A stretch of DNA of 64,000 nt from Pandoraea thiooxydans (GCF_001931675.1 NZ_CP014839.1:2046001-2110000), one strand, 5' to 3'. Shown: positions 18,347 through 28,201, counted from the stretch's first letter. Numbers and translations are program-made. Notes: a model not told the origin generated them from the letters alone.

Positions 18347-19798
18347 ATGACCCACGCTGACGACGAACGCACACGCTGGCTGGCCCTGCTGGTACTGTGC
18401 CTGGGCGTGCTGATGATCGTGCTCGATACGACCATCGTCAATGTCGCCCTGCCCTCGATCCGAGCCGATCTTGGCTTTTCCGAGACGTCGCTGGTGTGGG
18501 TCGTCAACGCCTATATGCTGACCTTCGGCGGCTTCCTGCTGCTCGGCGGCCGGCTGGGCGACCTGTTCGGACACCGCCGCCTGTTCCTGTGCGGCATCGT
18601 GTGCTTCACCGCCGCCTCGCTGGCATGCGGTCTGTCGAACTCGCAGTGGCTGCTGATTGCCGCGCGCACCGTGCAGGGCTTCGGCGGTGCGGTGGTGTCG
18701 GCCCTCGCGCTGTCGCTGATCATGAATCTGTTCGTCGAGCCGGCCGAGCGCGCCCGGGCGATGGGGGTCTATGGCTTCGTGTGCGCCGGCGGCGGCAGTA
18801 TCGGCGTACTGCTCGGCGGCGTGCTTACCGCATCGTTGAGCTGGCATTGGATTTTCCTGGTCAATCTGCCGATCGGCGTCGTGGTCTTTTTCCTGTGCCG
18901 CACACTGCTGCCCGCCCACCGGGTCACGGCCGAGGCTGGTCGCCTCGATGTCGCCGGCGCGCTCACCGTGACGGCGTCGCTGATCCTGGCGGTCTATGCC
19001 ATCGTCAACGGCAACGCGGCGGGCTGGGGGTCGCTGCGCACGCTCGGCCTGCTGGCGATCGCCGCGCTGTGCTTCGCGTTGTTCATCGGCATCGAGGCGC
19101 GCATGCGCCACCCGCTGGTGCCACTGGGCCTGTTTCGCGCACGCAACGTCACCATCGCCAACGTCGTCGGCGTCCTGTGGGCCGCCGCGATGTTCGCGTG
19201 GTTTTTCATCTCCGCGCTGTATCTGCAGTTGGTGCTTGACTACAGTCCGATGCAGGTCGGCCTGGCATTTCTGCCGGCCAACCTGATCATGGCAGCCTTT
19301 TCGCTGGGCCTGTCGGCCAGGCTGGTGATGCGCCTTGGCATCAAACGGCCGCTGGTCGCCGGGCTGTTGATGGCATCGGTCGGCCTGATGCTGTTTGCCC
19401 GCGCTCCCGTGCACGGCAATTTCCTGGCCGACGTGCTGCCCGGCATGCTGCTGCTGGGGCTGGGCGCGGGGATCGCCTTCAACCCGGTGCTGCTGGCGGC
19501 GATGAGCGACGTCGCGCCGAGCGACTCCGGACTGGCCTCGGGCGTGGTCAACACTTCGTTCATGATGGGCGGCGCGCTTGGTCTGGCAATTCTCGCCAGC
19601 CTGGCTGCGGCCGTTTCGAGCGGCACGCAAGCCGCCGGCGCGAGTTCCCTCGCGGCGCTCAATGCCGGCTATCACGCCGCCTTCATGTCAGGCGCGATCT
19701 CCGCGGTCGCGGCCGCCCTGATCGGCGCTTTGCTGCTCAGGGTGCGGGAGCCCAACGGCGACGGCGCGATTTTGTCATCCGATGCCACGGGCTCCTAG
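18347..19798 (+). CDS. MFS efflux transporter, DHA2 (14-TM) family
   Basis: Proton-driven drug exporter of the EmrB/QacA type, 483 residues with about 14 hydrophobic segments. Visible motifs are LDTTIVNVALPSI in helix 1 (DHA2 motif D1), GGRLGDLFGHRR (motif A) and a GG-rich motif C in helix 5. TGGAGGAAC precedes the start. No EmrA-like adaptor is next to it, so it may pump to the periplasm alone. Context points to TetR-controlled detoxification. Confidence 0.9.
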   Translation: MTHADDERTRWLALLVLCLGVLMIVLDTTIVNVALPSIRADLGFSETSLVWVVNAYMLTFGGFLLLGGRLGDLFGHRRLFLCGIVCFTAASLACGLSNSQWLLIAARTVQGFGGAVVSALALSLIMNLFVEPAERARAMGVYGFVCAGGGSIGVLLGGVLTASLSWHWIFLVNLPIGVVVFFLCRTLLPAHRVTAEAGRLDVAGALTVTASLILAVYAIVNGNAAGWGSLRTLGLLAIAALCFALFIGIEARMRHPLVPLGLFRARNVTIANVVGVLWAAAMFAWFFISALYLQLVLDYSPMQVGLAFLPANLIMAAFSLGLSARLVMRLGIKRPLVAGLLMASVGLMLFARAPVHGNFLADVLPGMLLLGLGAGIAFNPVLLAAMSDVAPSDSGLASGVVNTSFMMGGALGLAILASLAAAVSSGTQAAGASSLAALNAGYHAAFMSGAISAVAAALIGALLLRVREPNGDGAILSSDATGS

Positions 19799-19864
19799 CG
19801 GGCCGTCGCGCGCGACGGGTTAGAATTGCCGTCCTGCGCAATACCTCCCGGAACCCGCCTGGCC

Positions 19865-20380
19865 ATGACCGAATCCGTTTCGCTATCGCATCTACCCGAC
19901 CCATCCGCCGCCGACGACACCGCGCCGATACAGGCCCCGCGACTCTGGCGCCAGGACGGCTGGACCGCACAGGTCATCAAGAATGAAGACGACGAGGGCT
20001 GGGCCGTGGCGATGTATAAGGACGGCGAGGCCGAACCCGCGCTGGTCGGCCCGTGGACCATGGGGCGCGACAAGAAGAACCCCAAGCCGCTGGACGGCGC
20101 GGCGTTCCGCACCTTGGTGAAAACCGCCTCGGAGGTATTGCGCCGGCACGAGCAGCATCTGCAGGCGATGCTGCACAAGCGCATCGACATCGCGACCGCC
20201 GGCGGTACTATCACCGTGCTGCTCGACATCGTGCCGGACGAAGACGATCCTTATGCCTGCCTGAGCGCACGCGACGCGGGCGATGAACTGCTCGCCGAGG
20301 TGCGCGTGAGGCCCGGTTTCAAGCTCAACGCCACCACGGCGGCCGCCTGGATCGCCGATGACTTCAATCCGCCGCGCTGA
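19865..20380 (+). CDS. Conserved-looking hypothetical protein
   Basis: 171 residues, no signal peptide or membrane segment. The N-terminal 30 residues are low complexity; the middle (WRQDGWTAQVIKNEDDEGWA) and the end (AAAWIADDFNPP) look structured. I do not recognise the family. Codon usage matches the neighbours, supporting a real gene. No clear ribosome site marks the start; an in-frame ATG at 19826 is possible. It is convergent with boxA, ending 12 bases from the boxA stop. Confidence 0.6.
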   Translation: MTESVSLSHLPDPSAADDTAPIQAPRLWRQDGWTAQVIKNEDDEGWAVAMYKDGEAEPALVGPWTMGRDKKNPKPLDGAAFRTLVKTASEVLRRHEQHLQAMLHKRIDIATAGGTITVLLDIVPDEDDPYACLSARDAGDELLAEVRVRPGFKLNATTAAAWIADDFNPPR

Positions 20381-20392
20381 TTCGCGAGATTT

Positions 20393-21640
20393 TCAGTAGG
20401 TTTCCAGATGCAGCCGGCCGTCGCGTTTTAGCTTGGGCCACAAGGTCTCCCACGCCAGGCCGTGCTGATCGGCGATGGCCTGCAGCGCCTGCAGCACGCC
20501 GTCCTCCATGCCCTTGAGGCCGCACACGTAAATGTAGGTGCTGTCGTCGCGCAGCAGTTGCGCGACGTCGGCCGCACGCTCGCGCATCACGTCCTGGACG
20601 TATCGCTTGGGCTGCCCCGGCGTGCGCGAGAAGGCGAAATTGGTGTCGATGAAATCCTTGGGCAGGTTCAGCAGCGGCCCGAAATAGGGCAGCTCCTCCT
20701 GCGTGCGTGCACCGAAGAAAAGCATGAGTTTGCCGGTCGCGCCCTTGAGCCGGCGCCGCCGCCGATACTCCGTCATGGCCCGCATCGGCGCCGAGCCGGT
20801 GCCGGTGCAGATCATCAGCAAATGCGAGTCGGCGTGGTTCGGCATCAGGAATGTATTGCCGAAGGGGCCGATCACCTCCACCGTGTCGCCTTTCTTCAGA
20901 TCGCACAGATAGTTCGAGCACACCCCGTCGACGCGCTTGCCCTGATAGTCTTGCGTCACGCGTTTGACCGTCAGCGAGATGTTGTTGTAACCCTTGCGCT
21001 CGCCGTCGCGCGGACTGGCAATCGAGTACTGGCGAGCATGGTGCGCCCGCCCGTCGGGCGCCGTGCCCGGCGGCAGAATGCCGAGCGACTGCCCCTCGAG
21101 CACGGGGAACGGCGTGGTGCCGAAATCGAGCACGATGTGGTGGATATCGCTCTCGGTCGCGGCTTCGGTGAGGCGGTAATTGCCCACCACCGTCGCCCGC
21201 AGCGGCGCCTTGTGCGTATAGAGGTTGACGTACGGCTTGGCGGCCGACCACGGCGGCACGGTCGATCCACGCACCGTATCGACCTCGATGCCGGCCGGCT
21301 CGGCAGCAGCCTGCGCGCCAACGCCGCCTTCGGCCTGCCCGGCGCGCAGCGCATCGTCGGCGGTGGTGCCCTGCGCGGGCAGCACGTCCCACGTGAATTG
21401 CTCGTCGATGCTGTAGGCTTCGGCCCGCAGCACCGTGCGCCAATTGTCGATCGCGCCGGTCGGACATGGCGAGACGCACGCCATGCAGCCGTTGCAGACG
21501 TCGGCCCGCACGACATAATTATTGTCGTCGTGGGTGATCGCATCGATCGGACACGTCTCTTCGCAGGTATTGCAGCGAATGCAGATTTCGGGATCGATCA
21601 AATGTTGCTTGAGTACCTCGATCGAAACTGGGCCGTTCAT
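20393..21640 (-). CDS. boxA: BoxA, reductase of benzoyl-CoA 2,3-epoxidase
   Basis: Iron-sulfur flavoprotein that passes NADPH electrons to BoxB. N-terminus carries two 4Fe-4S motifs (Cys 20, 23, 26, 30 and 49, 52, 55, 59); after an Ala-rich linker comes a ferredoxin-NADP reductase module with [12 protein letters not shown] for FAD and [10 protein letters not shown] for nucleotide. 415 residues from the ATG at 21640, preceded by GTGGAGAC; an upstream in-frame start at 21655 lacks a site. Third gene of boxCBA. Confidence 0.95.
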   Translation of the reverse strand: MNGPVSIEVLKQHLIDPEICIRCNTCEETCPIDAITHDDNNYVVRADVCNGCMACVSPCPTGAIDNWRTVLRAEAYSIDEQFTWDVLPAQGTTADDALRAGQAEGGVGAQAAAEPAGIEVDTVRGSTVPPWSAAKPYVNLYTHKAPLRATVVGNYRLTEAATESDIHHIVLDFGTTPFPVLEGQSLGILPPGTAPDGRAHHARQYSIASPRDGERKGYNNISLTVKRVTQDYQGKRVDGVCSNYLCDLKKGDTVEVIGPFGNTFLMPNHADSHLLMICTGTGSAPMRAMTEYRRRRRLKGATGKLMLFFGARTQEELPYFGPLLNLPKDFIDTNFAFSRTPGQPKRYVQDVMRERAADVAQLLRDDSTYIYVCGLKGMEDGVLQALQAIADQHGLAWETLWPKLKRDGRLHLETY

Positions 21641-21678
21641 AGTTGTCTCCACCACCGTCCGATAACCACCGTCAGCGC

Positions 21679-23106
21679 TTAGTTGAAGCGGACGTATTCA
21701 AAATCCACCGGCTGGCGATTGATGCCCATCGCCGGCGGCGCAATCCAGTTGGCGAACTTGCCGGGTTCCATCACCCGTCCCATCAATGACGCGACGTAAG
21801 CGCGGTCCTCCGGCGTGGGCAGCCACTTGGCCTGGTTAGCCTGCCATTCGGCCTCGCTGATCACGCGCCCGTCGGGCGCCACGCGCACCCCGGCGAAGGT
21901 GCCGATCTGACGGTTGAAAGCCTTGTGCGGCACCGTCAGGCGCACGTCGATGCCCGCTTTCTCCAGCACTTTGTTCCAACGCCCGACGCCAGCCACGGAG
22001 TCCTTGATGTAGTCGTCGCGCAGCACTTCGTTCATGGCGTTGAGCATCGGCACTTCGCGCTCGACCAGCTTGCCGTCCTGCACGTCGAGCAAGCGGTACA
22101 TCTGGCCGTTCAACTGATGATCGTCGTCGCGCTTGCCTTCTTCGTAGCGCCCCTTCAAACCGGAATTATAGAAAGTGGCTGCGTTCGACGACTGATCGGC
22201 GCCGAACAGATCGATGGTTACCGAATAATGGAAATTGATGTAACGCTGGATGGTCGCCAAATCGATCACGCCGGCCGCGCGGATCTTGCTCACATCGTCG
22301 GTCTTGAGTTCGTTCATCACTTGCGCGGTGCGCTGGATCACGCGCGAGACGCCCGATTCGCCGACGAACATATGATGCGCTTCTTCGGTCAGCATGAACT
22401 TGGTGGTGCGGGCCAGCGGATCGAAGCCGGATTCGGCCAGCGCGGAGAGCTGGAACTTGCCATCGCGGTCGGTGAAGTAAGTGAACATATAGAACGACAA
22501 CCAGTCAGGCGTCTTCTCGTTGAAGGCACCGAGGATGCGGGGATTGTCGGCGTCGCCCGAGCGCCGCTCGAGCAGCGCCTCGGCTTCCTCACGGCCGTCG
22601 CGGCCGAAATAGCGATGCAGCAGATACACCATCGCCCACAGGTGGCGGCCCTCTTCCACGTTCACCTGGAACAGGTTACGCAAATCGTACATCGACGGCG
22701 CGGTCAGCCCGAGGTGGCGCTGCTGCTCGACCGACGCCGGTTCCGTGTCGCCCTGCGTGACGATGATGCGGCGCAGGTTGGCGCGATGCTCGCCCGGCAC
22801 CTCCTGCCATGCCGCTTCACCCTTGTGTTCGCCGAAGTGAATCTTGCGGTCTTCCTGACCCGGAGTCAGGAAAATGCCCCAGCGGTAGTCGGGCATCTTC
22901 ACGTGATCGAAGTGCGCCCAGCCGCCGGCGTCGACGCTGACCGCCGTGCGCAGATACACGTCGTAGCCGTGCGAGCCCTCCGGGCCCATATCGCCCCACC
23001 ACGACAGAAAATTCGGCTGCCACTGCTCGAGCGCACGCTGCAGTGTGCGATCGTCTGCCAGATTGACATTGTTCGGGATCTTTTCGCTGTAATTGATCGA
23101 AGACAT
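21679..23106 (-). CDS. boxB: BoxB, diiron epoxidase subunit of benzoyl-CoA 2,3-epoxidase
   Basis: Adds one oxygen atom of O2 to benzoyl-CoA to give 2,3-epoxybenzoyl-CoA. 475 residues, the family length. E-x-x-H pairs at about 152/155 and 241/244 fit the diiron ligands. Start at 23106 follows CAGGAACCG; the open frame continues to 23295 but that part overlaps boxC and looks nothing like BoxB. Lies between boxC and boxA. Confidence 0.96.
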   Translation of the reverse strand: MSSINYSEKIPNNVNLADDRTLQRALEQWQPNFLSWWGDMGPEGSHGYDVYLRTAVSVDAGGWAHFDHVKMPDYRWGIFLTPGQEDRKIHFGEHKGEAAWQEVPGEHRANLRRIIVTQGDTEPASVEQQRHLGLTAPSMYDLRNLFQVNVEEGRHLWAMVYLLHRYFGRDGREEAEALLERRSGDADNPRILGAFNEKTPDWLSFYMFTYFTDRDGKFQLSALAESGFDPLARTTKFMLTEEAHHMFVGESGVSRVIQRTAQVMNELKTDDVSKIRAAGVIDLATIQRYINFHYSVTIDLFGADQSSNAATFYNSGLKGRYEEGKRDDDHQLNGQMYRLLDVQDGKLVEREVPMLNAMNEVLRDDYIKDSVAGVGRWNKVLEKAGIDVRLTVPHKAFNRQIGTFAGVRVAPDGRVISEAEWQANQAKWLPTPEDRAYVASLMGRVMEPGKFANWIAPPAMGINRQPVDFEYVRFN

Positions 23107-23189
23107 GATTCGGTTCCTGTGCAAAGGCGCTGCATTGTCTCCAGCGGTCGGTGCAGACGCGCACCGGCCGCCGCTTGATATGAATTGGG

Positions 23190-24848
23190 TTAAACGCGCG
23201 AGATGTCGAACTGGGCCTTGCTGCCCTTGCCGTACACCTTGAGGGCACCGCGCTCGCCGACCGCGTTGGGCCGGTTGAAGATCCAGTTCTGCCATGCCGA
23301 GAGCCGCCCGAAGATGCGCGTTTCCATCGTTTCCGGGCCATTGAAGCGCAGGTTCGCCTCCAGTCCGGTCAGCGCGTCGGGCGACATCGCCGCGCGTTCC
23401 TCGAGGGCGATGCGAATTTCATCGGCCCAGTCGATATCGTCGGGGGCGGCGGTCACCAGCCCCAATTGCTCGGCTTCGACCGGCCTGACCGGCACGCCGA
23501 TCCTGGCGCGCGCGGCCTCCAGCGGCGCCGCTTCCTCGTAGAAACGGCGCGCCAGACGTGACTGGTGCGTGACCATCGGGAATAGCCCGAAGTTGGCTTC
23601 CGAGAGCGTGATGGCCGGTTCTTCTTCCTCGTTGCTCGGCAGCGCGGCCATGTAGGTGCGGTCGGCGGCGAAGGCGAACTCGGCGAAGATCCCGGCAAAG
23701 CAGGAGCCGGGCTCGATCAGCGTGAACAGCGAGCGGGACGACACGTCGATGCGCGCCAGCGTACGGCGCAGCATGCCGATGGTCTCGCGCACGAACCAGT
23801 GATCGCGGTGTTCGAGCAGCGCCGCATCGATGGCGAGCATGGTTTTCGCCTCGCCTTCGGCCTTGAAGATCCAGGTGCCGATATCGAGCTCGTTGGTGCG
23901 CATCGAGAGAATCGCATCGTCCAGCTCGCGGGCGAACTGCAGCGGCCACCAGCGCGCGCCGGCCGCCATGATCGCGTCGATCTGCGTCGCCGGCACGCCG
24001 GCCGGCGCCTTGACGGTGAAGGTCGCGGTGCGCTTGGCGCGATCGATCGCGACTGAAACGTACTCGTAGAACAGGCCGTCATCGCGCACCGAGCGCTCCA
24101 GGCGCGGCAGAGTCACGCCCTGCGCAGCGTCGGGCCGGTCGCTTTGCGCGGCCAGTTCGAGCGCGCGGGCCTGAACGCTTTGCTGGAATTGATTGGGCTT
24201 GACCACTTCGTCGACCAGGCGCCAGGTCTTGGCGCGCTCGCCGCGCACGCCTTCGACGATCGTGCAGAAAATATCGGCGCGATCATGGCGCACGCGACGC
24301 TTGTCGGTCAGGCGGGTGAGGCCGCCGGTGCCCGGCAGCACGCCCAGCAGCGGCACTTCGGGCAGCGCCACCGACGACGAGCGGTCGTCGACCAGATAAA
24401 TTTCGTCGCAGGCCATTGCCAGCTCATAGCCGCCGCCGGCGCAGGCACCATTGACGGCCGCCAGAAACTTGAGCCCGGAGTGGCGCGACGAGTCTTCCAG
24501 GCCGTTGCGGGTCTCGTTGGTGAACTTGCAGAAATTGACTTTCCACGCATGTGCCGACAGCCCAAGCATGAAAATATTCGCGCCCGAGCAGAACACGCGA
24601 TCTTTCAAGCTGGTGATGACCACCGTCTTGACTTCGGGGTGCTCGAAACGGATGCGCTGGATTGCGTCGTGCAGTTCGATGTCGACGCCCAGGTCGTAGG
24701 AATTGAGCTTGAGCTTATAGCCTTCGCGAATGCCGCCATCTTCGGCGATATCGATGCCCAGCGTGGCAACGGCGCCGTCGAATGACAATTTCCAATGCTT
24801 GTATTGAGTGGGATCGGTGCGGTAATCGACCGGGGGGATGGCTGACAT
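23190..24848 (-). CDS. boxC: BoxC, 2,3-epoxybenzoyl-CoA dihydrolase
   Basis: Crotonase-family enzyme that opens the epoxide ring with loss of the C2 carbon as formate, giving 3,4-dehydroadipyl-CoA semialdehyde. 552 residues, with an enoyl-CoA-hydratase fold in the N-terminal half (VNGACAGGGYELAMACDEI oxyanion region) and a second crotonase-like half. CAGGAGACAAGC precedes the ATG. First gene after the TGCA-bearing promoter at 24887-24915. Confidence 0.96.
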   Translation of the reverse strand: MSAIPPVDYRTDPTQYKHWKLSFDGAVATLGIDIAEDGGIREGYKLKLNSYDLGVDIELHDAIQRIRFEHPEVKTVVITSLKDRVFCSGANIFMLGLSAHAWKVNFCKFTNETRNGLEDSSRHSGLKFLAAVNGACAGGGYELAMACDEIYLVDDRSSSVALPEVPLLGVLPGTGGLTRLTDKRRVRHDRADIFCTIVEGVRGERAKTWRLVDEVVKPNQFQQSVQARALELAAQSDRPDAAQGVTLPRLERSVRDDGLFYEYVSVAIDRAKRTATFTVKAPAGVPATQIDAIMAAGARWWPLQFARELDDAILSMRTNELDIGTWIFKAEGEAKTMLAIDAALLEHRDHWFVRETIGMLRRTLARIDVSSRSLFTLIEPGSCFAGIFAEFAFAADRTYMAALPSNEEEEPAITLSEANFGLFPMVTHQSRLARRFYEEAAPLEAARARIGVPVRPVEAEQLGLVTAAPDDIDWADEIRIALEERAAMSPDALTGLEANLRFNGPETMETRIFGRLSAWQNWIFNRPNAVGERGALKVYGKGSKAQFDISRV

Positions 24849-24886
24849 GCTTGTCTCCTGAAATACGCGACTGGCGGGTTACAGGA

Positions 24887-24915
24887 AGCATAGTGCAGCA
24901 AATTGCACGAGTCAA
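24887..24915 (-). promoter_or_regulatory. Sigma70 promoter of boxCBA
   Basis: Read on the minus strand: -35 TTGACT (24910-24915), exactly 17 bp, -10 TATGCT (24887-24892). The predicted transcript start near 24880 leaves a leader of about 30 nt. The spacer contains the TGCA repeats listed separately, so a bound repressor would block polymerase. Confidence 0.75.
24894..24907. promoter_or_regulatory. BoxR/BzdR-type operator TGCA-N6-TGCA
   Basis: TGCA at 24894-24897 and 24904-24907, separated by exactly six bases and lying inside the promoter spacer; a third TGCA is at 24925-24928, upstream of the -35. TGCA repeats are the reported recognition element of the BzdR family, and the boxR-like gene is adjacent. 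Confidence 0.7.
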
Positions 24916-24968
24916 GCATTTTAATGCATTTTATCGCAGAGGCGACTCCCGCCTCCGCCCTCGGTCGT

Positions 24969-25901
24969 CTATTCGGCGGCCAGACGCACCGCCAGACGGT
25001 CCCGCAGTTGCAGATAACTGTCGGCCAGCGTCTTGCCGCTGGTGTCGAACGTCATGTCGGCTTTGGCATAGAATTCGGCGCGCCCGGCCAGGATGCGCTT
25101 GAGGTCGTCCATCGCCTCCTTGTTGCCCGACATCGGACGCAGATCGCCCTGGGCGATCACGCGGCGCATATGCTCCTCGGGCGACGCCTGCAGCCAGACC
25201 GTATAACAGTGCGCAAGCAGCTGATTGAAGGTGGTGGTTTCGGACACCAACCCGCCGGGCGAGGCGATCACGGCCCGCTCATGCTCGCTGATCACGGCCT
25301 CGAGCGCGCGCTGCTCGTAGCGCCGATAGGCATTCGCGCCATATAAGGCATGAATCTCCGACGGCGGACACCCGGCCAATTGCTCGATCACGCGATTGAG
25401 TTCGACGAACGGCACCTTGAGGTCGTCGGCCAGCATGCGCCCCAGCGTCGACTTGCCCGCGCCGCGCAGGCCGATCAGTGCGATGCGATGCCGCCGGTTC
25501 GGGTCGGGCGGCGCCTGCGCGAACAGTTCCGCCAGCGCTTGCCGGGCCCGCTTGAGCGAGTCGGCATCGCGCCCGTGCAGCAACTCGCGAATCAGCAGCC
25601 ATTCGGCCGAGGTGGTGGTTTCGTCGCCGATCAATTCCGCCAGCGTGCAGTTCAGTGCGTGCGTCAATTGCCGCAGAAACAGGACCGATGCATTGCCGGT
25701 GCCGGACTCGAGATTGGCCAAATGCCGCTCGGAGACCGCGGCCTCCTGTGCCAGCGCCTTGCGCGTCAGACCCCGCCGCGCGCGCAGCAGCCTGACCCGC
25801 TCACCCATGGCGCTCAGGAATGGGTCGCGCGGCGCATCCTTCTCGTGGTCGGACTCCGGCACGACTTCCAGAGGTTGCATTGCAGCACTTTGCTTCATCA
25901 T
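24969..25901 (-). CDS. boxR: BoxR/BzdR-type benzoyl-CoA-responsive regulator
   Basis: 310-residue repressor with an N-terminal XRE helix-turn-helix (about residues 33-90, RVRLLRARRGLTRKALAQEA) and a C-terminal shikimate-kinase-like domain with P-loop GLRGAGKS at 144-151. In this family the kinase-like part senses benzoyl-CoA. Start is one of two adjacent ATGs at 25901/25898; the open frame reaches 26303 but crosses the divergent promoters. It lies directly upstream of boxC on the same strand, with its own promoter at 25928-25956. Confidence 0.93.
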   Translation of the reverse strand: MMKQSAAMQPLEVVPESDHEKDAPRDPFLSAMGERVRLLRARRGLTRKALAQEAAVSERHLANLESGTGNASVLFLRQLTHALNCTLAELIGDETTTSAEWLLIRELLHGRDADSLKRARQALAELFAQAPPDPNRRHRIALIGLRGAGKSTLGRMLADDLKVPFVELNRVIEQLAGCPPSEIHALYGANAYRRYEQRALEAVISEHERAVIASPGGLVSETTTFNQLLAHCYTVWLQASPEEHMRRVIAQGDLRPMSGNKEAMDDLKRILAGRAEFYAKADMTFDTSGKTLADSYLQLRDRLAVRLAAE

Positions 25902-25927
25902 TTCAATTCCATCACTTGATTTTATGT

Positions 25928-25956
25928 AATATAGTGCTTGACGCCGATTTTGTCGC
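25928..25956 (-). promoter_or_regulatory. Putative boxR promoter
   Basis: Minus strand: -35 GCGACA (25951-25956), 17-bp spacer, -10 TATATT (25928-25933), ending 27 bases before the boxR start. It overlaps the plus-strand promoter at 25938-25966, so the two divergent transcripts may compete. Confidence 0.45.
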
Positions 25957-25966
25957 GTGCTAATTT
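25938..25966 (+). promoter_or_regulatory. Putative promoter of the DUF4863-boxD transcript
   Basis: -35 TTGACG (25938-25943), 17 bp, -10 TAATTT (25961-25966), about 100 bases ahead of the DUF4863 start. No TGCA-N6-TGCA is visible in it. Confidence 0.5.
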
Positions 25967-26069
25967 TCATCGCACCTCGGCAAAAATACAACGGCGTGGT
26001 CGCCACGCCCGCTCGGGCACCCGCCGCCCGCGCCGCGCCTGTTCGCACGATGATACAAGGAGACGTGCC

Positions 26070-26543
26070 ATGTCCCCCAACGAATTCCAGCAATTGATTG
26101 CCGGCGTGACCGCGCGTCTGGCCGGACGCCCGCTCGACGGCGCCCTGGCCGCCTGGCTCAATCGCGAATACGGCGCCGGCAGCGCCGCCTACCAGGCGTT
26201 GGCCAGCGCCTGCCGGGCCGGCGTGGAAGATGGCTGGTTGTGCAACCGGGAGGCTGGCGGCATCAAATATGGCCGCATCTTCAAGGCGCTGCCGGAAACG
26301 CATGGCTTTTCAGTCGATGTTGTCGACATGCAAAACATTGCAGGCCCGCATCATGTACATCCGAACGGCGAAATCGACCTCATCATGCCGCTGACCGAGG
26401 GCGCGACGTTCGACGGCCATCCCGCAGGCTGGTGCGTCTACCAGCCGGGCAGCGCCCATCGCCCCACGGTCGCCAACGGCCAGGCGCTGGTGCTGTACTT
26501 GTTGCCCGGCGGCGCCATCGAGTTTTCCAAGACCGGCGCATAG
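26070..26543 (+). CDS. DUF4863 protein (4-hydroxylaminobenzoate lyase-like)
   Basis: 157-residue protein with a cupin-like metal motif GPHHVHPNGEIDLI (about 91-104) and a YQPGSAHRPTV segment. From memory, 4-hydroxylaminobenzoate lyase belongs to this family, but no nitroaromatic genes are nearby, so a role on a benzoate-related or stray aromatic intermediate is more likely here. AAGGAGACGTGCC precedes the ATG. It opens the plus-strand arm of the box cluster, 74 bases before boxD. Confidence 0.8.
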   Translation: MSPNEFQQLIAGVTARLAGRPLDGALAAWLNREYGAGSAAYQALASACRAGVEDGWLCNREAGGIKYGRIFKALPETHGFSVDVVDMQNIAGPHHVHPNGEIDLIMPLTEGATFDGHPAGWCVYQPGSAHRPTVANGQALVLYLLPGGAIEFSKTGA

Positions 26544-26617
26544 CGCGACACCGGCTGCCTTCATGCCGATCGGCGAGGCGGACTCGTCGACTGCCCTTTC
26601 AGAGAGATTTCATCCCC

Positions 26618-28201
26618 ATGACAGAGTTATTGAAAAACTACGTCGCCGGCCATTGGGTCGCCGGACGCGGCGACGGCAGCCTGCTGACCGATCCGGTCAC
26701 CGGCGAGGCATTGGTGCGCGTGTCCAGCGACGGGCTCGATCTCGACGCGGCGTTTCGTTTTGCCCGCGACGAGGGCGCAGCGGCGCTGCGCGCACTGAGC
26801 TATGGCGCGCGTGCCGCGCTGCTGGGCGAGGTGGTCAAACTGCTGCAAAGCAAGCGCGACGACTACTACGCGATTGCGCTGGCCAACTCGGGCACCACCC
26901 GCAACGACTCCGCAGTCGACATCGACGGCGGCATTTTCACGCTGTCGCACTACGCCAAGCTTGGTGCAACACTGGGCGACGCGCAGGTGCTGAGCGACGG
27001 CGCGCCGGTCAGCCTGAGCAAAGACCAATCGTTTAACACGCGGCACGTCCTCACGCCCACGCATGGCCTCGCGCTGTTCATCAATGCGTTCAACTTCCCT
27101 TCCTGGGGATTGTGGGAAAAAGCCGCCCCGGCGCTATTGTCGGGCGTGCCGGTCATCGTCAAGCCAGCCACCGCCACCGCCTGGCTCACGCAGCGCATGG
27201 TGGCCGACGTGGTCGACGCCGGCATTCTGCCGCCGGGCGCGCTCTCGGTGATTTGCGGCAGCGCCGCCGGACTGCTCGACCGGATCGAAGCCTTCGACGT
27301 CGTGTCGTTCACCGGCTCGGCGCAGACCGCGGCGCAGTTGCGCGCCCACCCGGCCTTCGTACAGCGCGGCGCGCGCCTGAACGTCGAGGCGGACAGCCTG
27401 AACAGCGCGATCCTGGCCGTCGATGCGACGCCCGGCACCGAGGCATTCGATTTGTTCGTCAAGGAAGTGGTGCGCGAGATGACCGTCAAGTCGGGACAGA
27501 AGTGCACCGCGATCCGCCGCGCTTTCGTGCCCGCGCCGCACTTGGATGCGGTAGCCGAGGCGTTGCGCGCCCGGCTGGCCAAAATCACCGTGGGCAATCC
27601 GCGCAACGACACCGTGCGTATGGGCGCGCTGGTCAGTCGCGCCCAGTACGACACCGTGCGTGAAGGCATCGCCACGCTGGCCCAGGAGGCGGAACTGGCA
27701 TTCGATGGTGGGCAAGTGCCGCTCATCGATGCCGACCCGGCGCTTGCCGCGTGCCTCGCACCTCATCTGTTCGTGCAGCGCCGGCCCGAACAGGCCGCGC
27801 ATTTGCACGACGTCGAAGTGTTCGGCCCGGTCGCCACGCTCGCGCCGTACGACACGAGCGCCGGCGACGAGCGCGACGCGGTTGCGCTGGCCCGGCGCGG
27901 GCAAGGATCGCTGGTCGCCTCGGTGTTCTCGAATGACGAAACCCGCCTGGCCCGCATCGCGCTCGAGCTGGCAGGCACGCATGGGCGCGTTCACACCGTC
28001 GCGCCGTCGGTGGCGCAAAGCCAGACGGGGCACGGCAATGTGATGCCGATGTCGCTGCACGGCGGGCCCGGCCGCGCCGGCGGCGGCGAGGAACTGGGCG
28101 GACTGCGCGCGCTGGCGTTCTATCACCGGCGTACGGCAATCCAGGGCCCGAGCGCCACCGTCGCGGCCACCGCCGAGCATGCAGCGCCTTACGCCCCCTA
28201 A
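26618..28201 (+). CDS. boxD: BoxD, 3,4-dehydroadipyl-CoA semialdehyde dehydrogenase
   Basis: NADP-dependent aldehyde dehydrogenase that oxidises the BoxC product to 3,4-dehydroadipyl-CoA. 527 residues, ALDH fold related to the PaaZ N-domain; visible are NAFNFPSWGLWEK, the FTGSAQTA coenzyme turn and KSGQKCTAIRR holding the catalytic Cys. The C-terminal GNVMPMSLHGGPGRAGGGEE region is typical of BoxD. Position between the DUF4863 gene and the ligase supports the assignment. Confidence 0.94.
   Translation: MTELLKNYVAGHWVAGRGDGSLLTDPVTGEALVRVSSDGLDLDAAFRFARDEGAAALRALSYGARAALLGEVVKLLQSKRDDYYAIALANSGTTRNDSAVDIDGGIFTLSHYAKLGATLGDAQVLSDGAPVSLSKDQSFNTRHVLTPTHGLALFINAFNFPSWGLWEKAAPALLSGVPVIVKPATATAWLTQRMVADVVDAGILPPGALSVICGSAAGLLDRIEAFDVVSFTGSAQTAAQLRAHPAFVQRGARLNVEADSLNSAILAVDATPGTEAFDLFVKEVVREMTVKSGQKCTAIRRAFVPAPHLDAVAEALRARLAKITVGNPRNDTVRMGALVSRAQYDTVREGIATLAQEAELAFDGGQVPLIDADPALAACLAPHLFVQRRPEQAAHLHDVEVFGPVATLAPYDTSAGDERDAVALARRGQGSLVASVFSNDETRLARIALELAGTHGRVHTVAPSVAQSQTGHGNVMPMSLHGGPGRAGGGEELGGLRALAFYHRRTAIQGPSATVAATAEHAAPYAP

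Noticed and set aside
24969-26303. Long boxR frame from 26303
   Set aside because: Crosses the divergent promoters and adds a leader with no HTH-like content; the ATG at 25901 fits the family and follows a weak GGA site.
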